The position numbers and the translations under genes are program-made. This document shows, one piece after another, positions 60,101-64,000 of a stretch of 64,000 nucleotides of DNA (the first letter of the stretch is position 1; the number at the start of each line of letters is the position of its first letter). The DNA comes from Scleromitrula shiraiana. Lineage: Eukaryota; Ascomycota; Leotiomycetes; Helotiales; Sclerotiniaceae. A model generated the notes under the pieces. It did not search any database. It was not told the DNA's origin and was given only the letters and a program-made list of their open reading frames with translations. The stretch is from assembly GCA_028455995.1 (NCBI GenBank), contig JABELC010000003.1:1178001-1242000 (forward strand), in the 5' to 3' direction.

Positions 60101-61564
60101 TAATATGATTATTATATAAAATCTCAAAAACAAGAAATTATTAATTTAGTATATATTTAAATTATTATATTATAAAGTTTAAAATAACAATATTAATATA
60201 TAATTTTTATTTATTATATATATAAAAATAAGAATTTGGAATTATAATAATATAAATCGATAATACTCTAATTATCATTAATAAACAATTTGTTTGTAAA
60301 AAAAAGTATTATTTAAAAAAGACTAAATTTTTATATAAAAAATAAAAGTAGTTAATTAAAATATATTTATTCAAATTTAATAATGACTTAATATTATTAA
60401 AAAATTTAATAATTATAATAAACTAAAAATTTCAATACAAAAATATAAAGCAAATCAAAAACATCAATATTAATATATATAAAATATATAACAAACTCTA
60501 AAAAAATATAATATTAAAAAAACAATACATTACACAATGCATTTATAATGTCTATATTATAACTTATTGTTAATCCAAAATTTTATTTAATTTAGTACAA
60601 ATTATATAAAATACTAAATTAAATAATAAAAATATAAAAGTATTTAATAAATATATACAATAATAAAAAAAAAATTTTATAAAAAAACTTTAATTTATAC
60701 CATTTAATTTTAATACTCTTTATATATATATATTTATTAATACTTTATACATTAATAACTCTAATTTATTATCTTAAATTAAATATATTATTATATTAAC
60801 AAATAAAAATGGAAATATAAATATTATATATTAATTTTTAATTAAATATAAATATATTATTTAAACTATATTAATATTAAAACTTTATATAATAATTTTT
60901 AATTTCAATATAATAATCATTATCAAAAATATAATCAATAAAATCTTTAATAATCATATTCTATTATTAATTATTTATATTGATTTATATTTTTTATTTT
61001 AATTATTAATTAAATTTAAAATAATAATCAAAAGATAATTTATAATCAATATTATAATATTATATTAATCATATAAATATAAAAAAATCGTGAAAATATA
61101 ATAAATCAATAACAATAATAATCTAATAAATATAATAATGAAAATAAAACTTTATTTAATATTAAAAAAATTTATCGATATAAATAAAATATCGATAAAA
61201 ATTAATAAATAAATTAAACATAAAAAAGAATTTTAATTTTTCTTTATTTATTTTTTAAAAAATAACCAAATAATAATCAATTCTATTTACTCAATTTATA
61301 TATAATCATTATAAAACAAAATAATAAAAAATATAATATAAAAAACAATAATAATACAAAACAATAATAATACACAATCCAAATAATATTTATCCCAATC
61401 CAATTTCAAAATATCACATTGCATACAAACAAATTATAAAAATTTTAAAATAGCAAAAAACTAAAAAAAATCTATTTTGCTTTTTATCTTATATAAATAA
61501 TTTACAATTTTTACAAAATTCAACTTTTTATATATATAACCTCAAATTTTCAAAAAATTACCAA

Positions 61565-61724
61565 TATCTATATAATCAAATATATAACTTTATATCATAT
61601 ATCCATTAAAAAGATATATATCTTTAATAGCGTACAACACCTTTCTTAAACTCCTTAAACAAATAATACAATATTGAATGATATTGTACTTATATAGTTC
61701 CATACCCTCAGAGTCATACAAACA
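61565..61724 (+). repeat. 3' LTR of element B (160 bp)
   Basis: Begins TATC (from TGTC by G-to-A) and ends ACAAACA. Shares the block AGATATATATCTTTAA and the later GTACAACACC with the 5' LTR. G-to-A changes have destroyed both CACGTG boxes. Confidence 0.85.
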
Positions 61725-61729
61725 ATTAT
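61725..61729. repeat. Target-site duplication ATTAT, right copy
   Basis: Matches 54022-54026. After it the gag tail of element A resumes. Confidence 0.85.
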
Positions 61730-64000
61730 ATATTTTAAAATAATTAAAATAATTATAATCAAAATAATTATAATTATAATTAAAATAATTATAATTTTTA
61801 ATATAAATAAAATTAGGGAAAAAAGTAAAAGGATGGAAGGGTATATATATATAGGGATAAATATAAGGATTAAAAATATTATTAAAAAAAAAGCTATTAA
61901 TATTATATATTAAAAATCTAGTATTAAATCAATTTAAATAAGATATATAATGATACAATAAAATTTAATAATAAAAATAACGATTTTGATTATAAATTGG
62001 TTATATATAGGTTAATTTTATAGCATGTAAATATTTTAAATAAATTTGCAATAATAGCATTTCTAATTATATTTAAAGATAAAGCGTTTAAATACTATAT
62101 ATCGAATTTTATTATATTTCTATAAAAAATGAGGAGTTTAATTGCAGAATTCAAAACACAATATTAAAAAAAGTTATATTATTATAATATAATAAATAAA
62201 TAAATAAGATTGATAATAAAAAATATTATAAATAAAAATTAAAAAAAAAAACTTAAACAATATTTAAAATTATTTTTTACAAAAATAAAGCGATTATATA
62301 AAATTTTATTAAACAATATAAAAAATCAATTATATTTTTGCGAGAAAATAATTTTATTATATTAATAAATTAAATAATACATTTAAATATATTATTAATT
62401 AATTGCAAATATTTTTAATTTTATCTAAAAAATTAAGGGAACGATTTAGATTTATAATGAATCACAAAGCAATAATATTAATATATATTATATTAAAAAA
62501 AAATTTATAAATAATTTACAAAATTAAAGCAAAAGTTTCAATTATAGTAAATATAATAAAATAAATAATTATAATAATCAAAAAAGATATAACAATTATC
62601 AAAATCAATCTAAATCATAATTTAATATTCGAAATCGATATAATAAAAAAAACTTTAAATCAATTTATAAAAAATAATATTAAATATATAAAAAAAAAGG
62701 ATATTTTTTTATAAATCATTCAAAGTCAAATTAAAAAAAAGTTTAAAAAAAATATAAAGAAAAAGTCGCTAAAAACAATAATAATTATATTTATAAATAA
62801 TTTTTAATATATTATAAAAAAAAACGAAAAATAAAAGAAAAAAATATTAAAGAAATTTATAAAGCATTTTATATAAAGATGAAATATTTAAATAAAATTA
62901 TATTGGAGATATATTATATATCAAATAATTTAATTAACAGTTTATAAATAATTATTGAATTTATAAAAAAAGCATTTAAATATATATTAATATATAAAAG
63001 ACTATTTAATAATAATTAAGCTAATAAAAATATAATATCAGAGCAAATTATACACAATCTTAAAATATTTTTTGTAAATAGCAAATATGACTTCGATAAG
63101 TTTTAAAGCGTTATAATCGATACAAAAGCAATAATAATATCAATTATCAACAAATAATAATTCAAAATATTATAAAAACTAAACAATCTAATCATTAACT
63201 ATAATAGAGTAAAAATTATAAAAATTATATTTAAAAAAAAAATATTAAAAAATTTATTAAATTATGCAAAATTGAATTATTGATTAAATAAATTGAGGTT
63301 TATATTATTTATATAAATACATTATTTTTATTTTATTTAATAAATATAAACAAACTCAATATATTTTTTAATAATATTAAAAACTAAATTATTCGCGATA
63401 AAATTAGCAAATATTTCTTTATCATATAAAAATACAATTATAGTTTTCTATTATAAAAATACAATTATAATATATTTATATAATCGATAATTCTAAATAA
63501 TATTTATTACTTTATAAAAATAAAACTATATTATTTATACAAGCATTTTGATTATTTAGCTACTTATAAATTATACAATATATTTAAACAAATTGATTAT
63601 AATAATATAAATAAAAATAAAATCAATAAATTAACAAAATATTATAATCAATATTAAATATACAATAAATCATCAAAAAAATTCAAATTCAAAATTAACA
63701 ATAATAAAAATAATAATATTCAATTCAATTATATAATCATAATTAATATAATATATATCAATAAAAAAGCGGTATTATATATACTTAATAAAACAACAAA
63801 ATACTAAACAGTAATATTTTTAAATAACCTATCAATAAAATATATTTGAAATATAATTTAATTTAAATAAATTAATATTTATATAGGACCCCCAGACTAT
63901 ATTATCATTAATATAAATATATAGTTTATTATAAAAGAATTTAATAAATATATAAATATTATAATAATTAAAATAAAAATAGTTTTTATAAAATTTTATT
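61730..64000 (+). mobile_element. Ty1/copia element A, continuation to the window end
   Basis: Resumes in the Asn/Gln-rich gag tail exactly where element A broke off at 54026 and runs parallel to 56,480-58,760 of element B at an offset of about 5,239 bp. This segment keeps C and has lost G (opposite polarity to its own 5' part). Integrase traces are clearer than in element B: 'IYINKKAVLYIL' (about 63755) and 'IYIGPPDYI' (about 63868-63894), matching the family pattern 'TYLGPPDYI'. The element runs out of the window; its 3' LTR is not seen. Confidence 0.85.

Larger units (their letters stand above)
54027..61724 (+). mobile_element. Full-length, RIP-inactivated Ty1/copia retrotransposon (element B)
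   Basis: 7,698 bp bounded by two 160-bp LTRs and a 5-bp target-site duplication, inserted into element A. The internal order is gag (from about 55,000), a gag tail rich in Asn/Gln codons (about 56150-56570), and a decayed zinc-knuckle region (about 57430-57500, counterpart 'YIKKKGYFFINHSKSN' in element A near 62685). An integrase region follows (about 58380-58760). There 'IDIIYINRKIVLYIFDKTIKY' matches, through RIP changes, the strand of fungal copia integrases that carries a catalytic Asp. Reverse transcriptase should lie about 59.5-61.5 kb but is too decayed to read. No frame longer than about 140 codons survives and those are composition artefacts. It is a dead element. Confidence 0.88.

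Noticed and set aside
1..64000. tRNA or rRNA genes
   Set aside because: I scanned for B-box-like GGTTCGAATCC and cloverleaf patterns and found none convincing; a covariance-model search would be needed to be sure.

Overview
The window looks like nuclear DNA of a filamentous ascomycete (Pezizomycotina). Genes carry short GT-AG introns (44-112 bp where resolved), the protein set is typical of moulds, and the last 14 kb is an extremely AT-rich block of decayed retrotransposons of the kind made by repeat-induced point mutation (RIP). Several protein resemblances suggest Leotiomycetes (Helotiales, perhaps near Sclerotiniaceae); this is inference, not proof.

Layout. 1-5.3 kb: three oxidoreductase genes on the minus strand (a cytochrome P450 cut by the window edge, a flavin-dependent LLM-class monooxygenase resembling dimethyl-sulfone monooxygenase, and a zinc-independent MDR oxidoreductase), possibly a small catabolic or secondary-metabolism group. 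6-16.2 kb: a possible HET-like remnant, a decayed MYND/DUF4470 gene, an intact CCCH-finger RBR ubiquitin ligase, a two-exon gene of unknown function, and a broken ABCC-type ABC transporter lacking its second ATPase domain. 16.8-32.9 kb: a housekeeping stretch with a 2EXR-domain protein, an ArfGAP (Gcs1-like), a two-RRM RGG protein (Sbp1-like), the diflavin reductase Tah18, a GH36 raffinose-synthase-like enzyme and an F-box protein. Simple repeats and minisatellites lie between and inside these genes. 33-49.5 kb: gene-poor, with an F-box pseudogene, a coiled-coil gene with an in-frame stop, a fragment of unknown family, three secreted or GPI-anchored Ser/Thr-rich proteins (one of 1,387 aa), and a double-hairpin element. 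49.6-64 kb: AT-rich retroelement graveyard.

In the retroelement block a full-length Ty1/copia element (54027-61724, 160-bp LTRs) sits inside another copy of the same family (51637-54026 continuing at 61730). The nesting is proven by a matching ATTAT target-site duplication. RIP has hit different segments with opposite strand polarity.

Exon joins marked as phase-checked were verified by reading-frame arithmetic by eye. The other coordinates are approximate. No tRNA, rRNA or CRISPR array was recognised.
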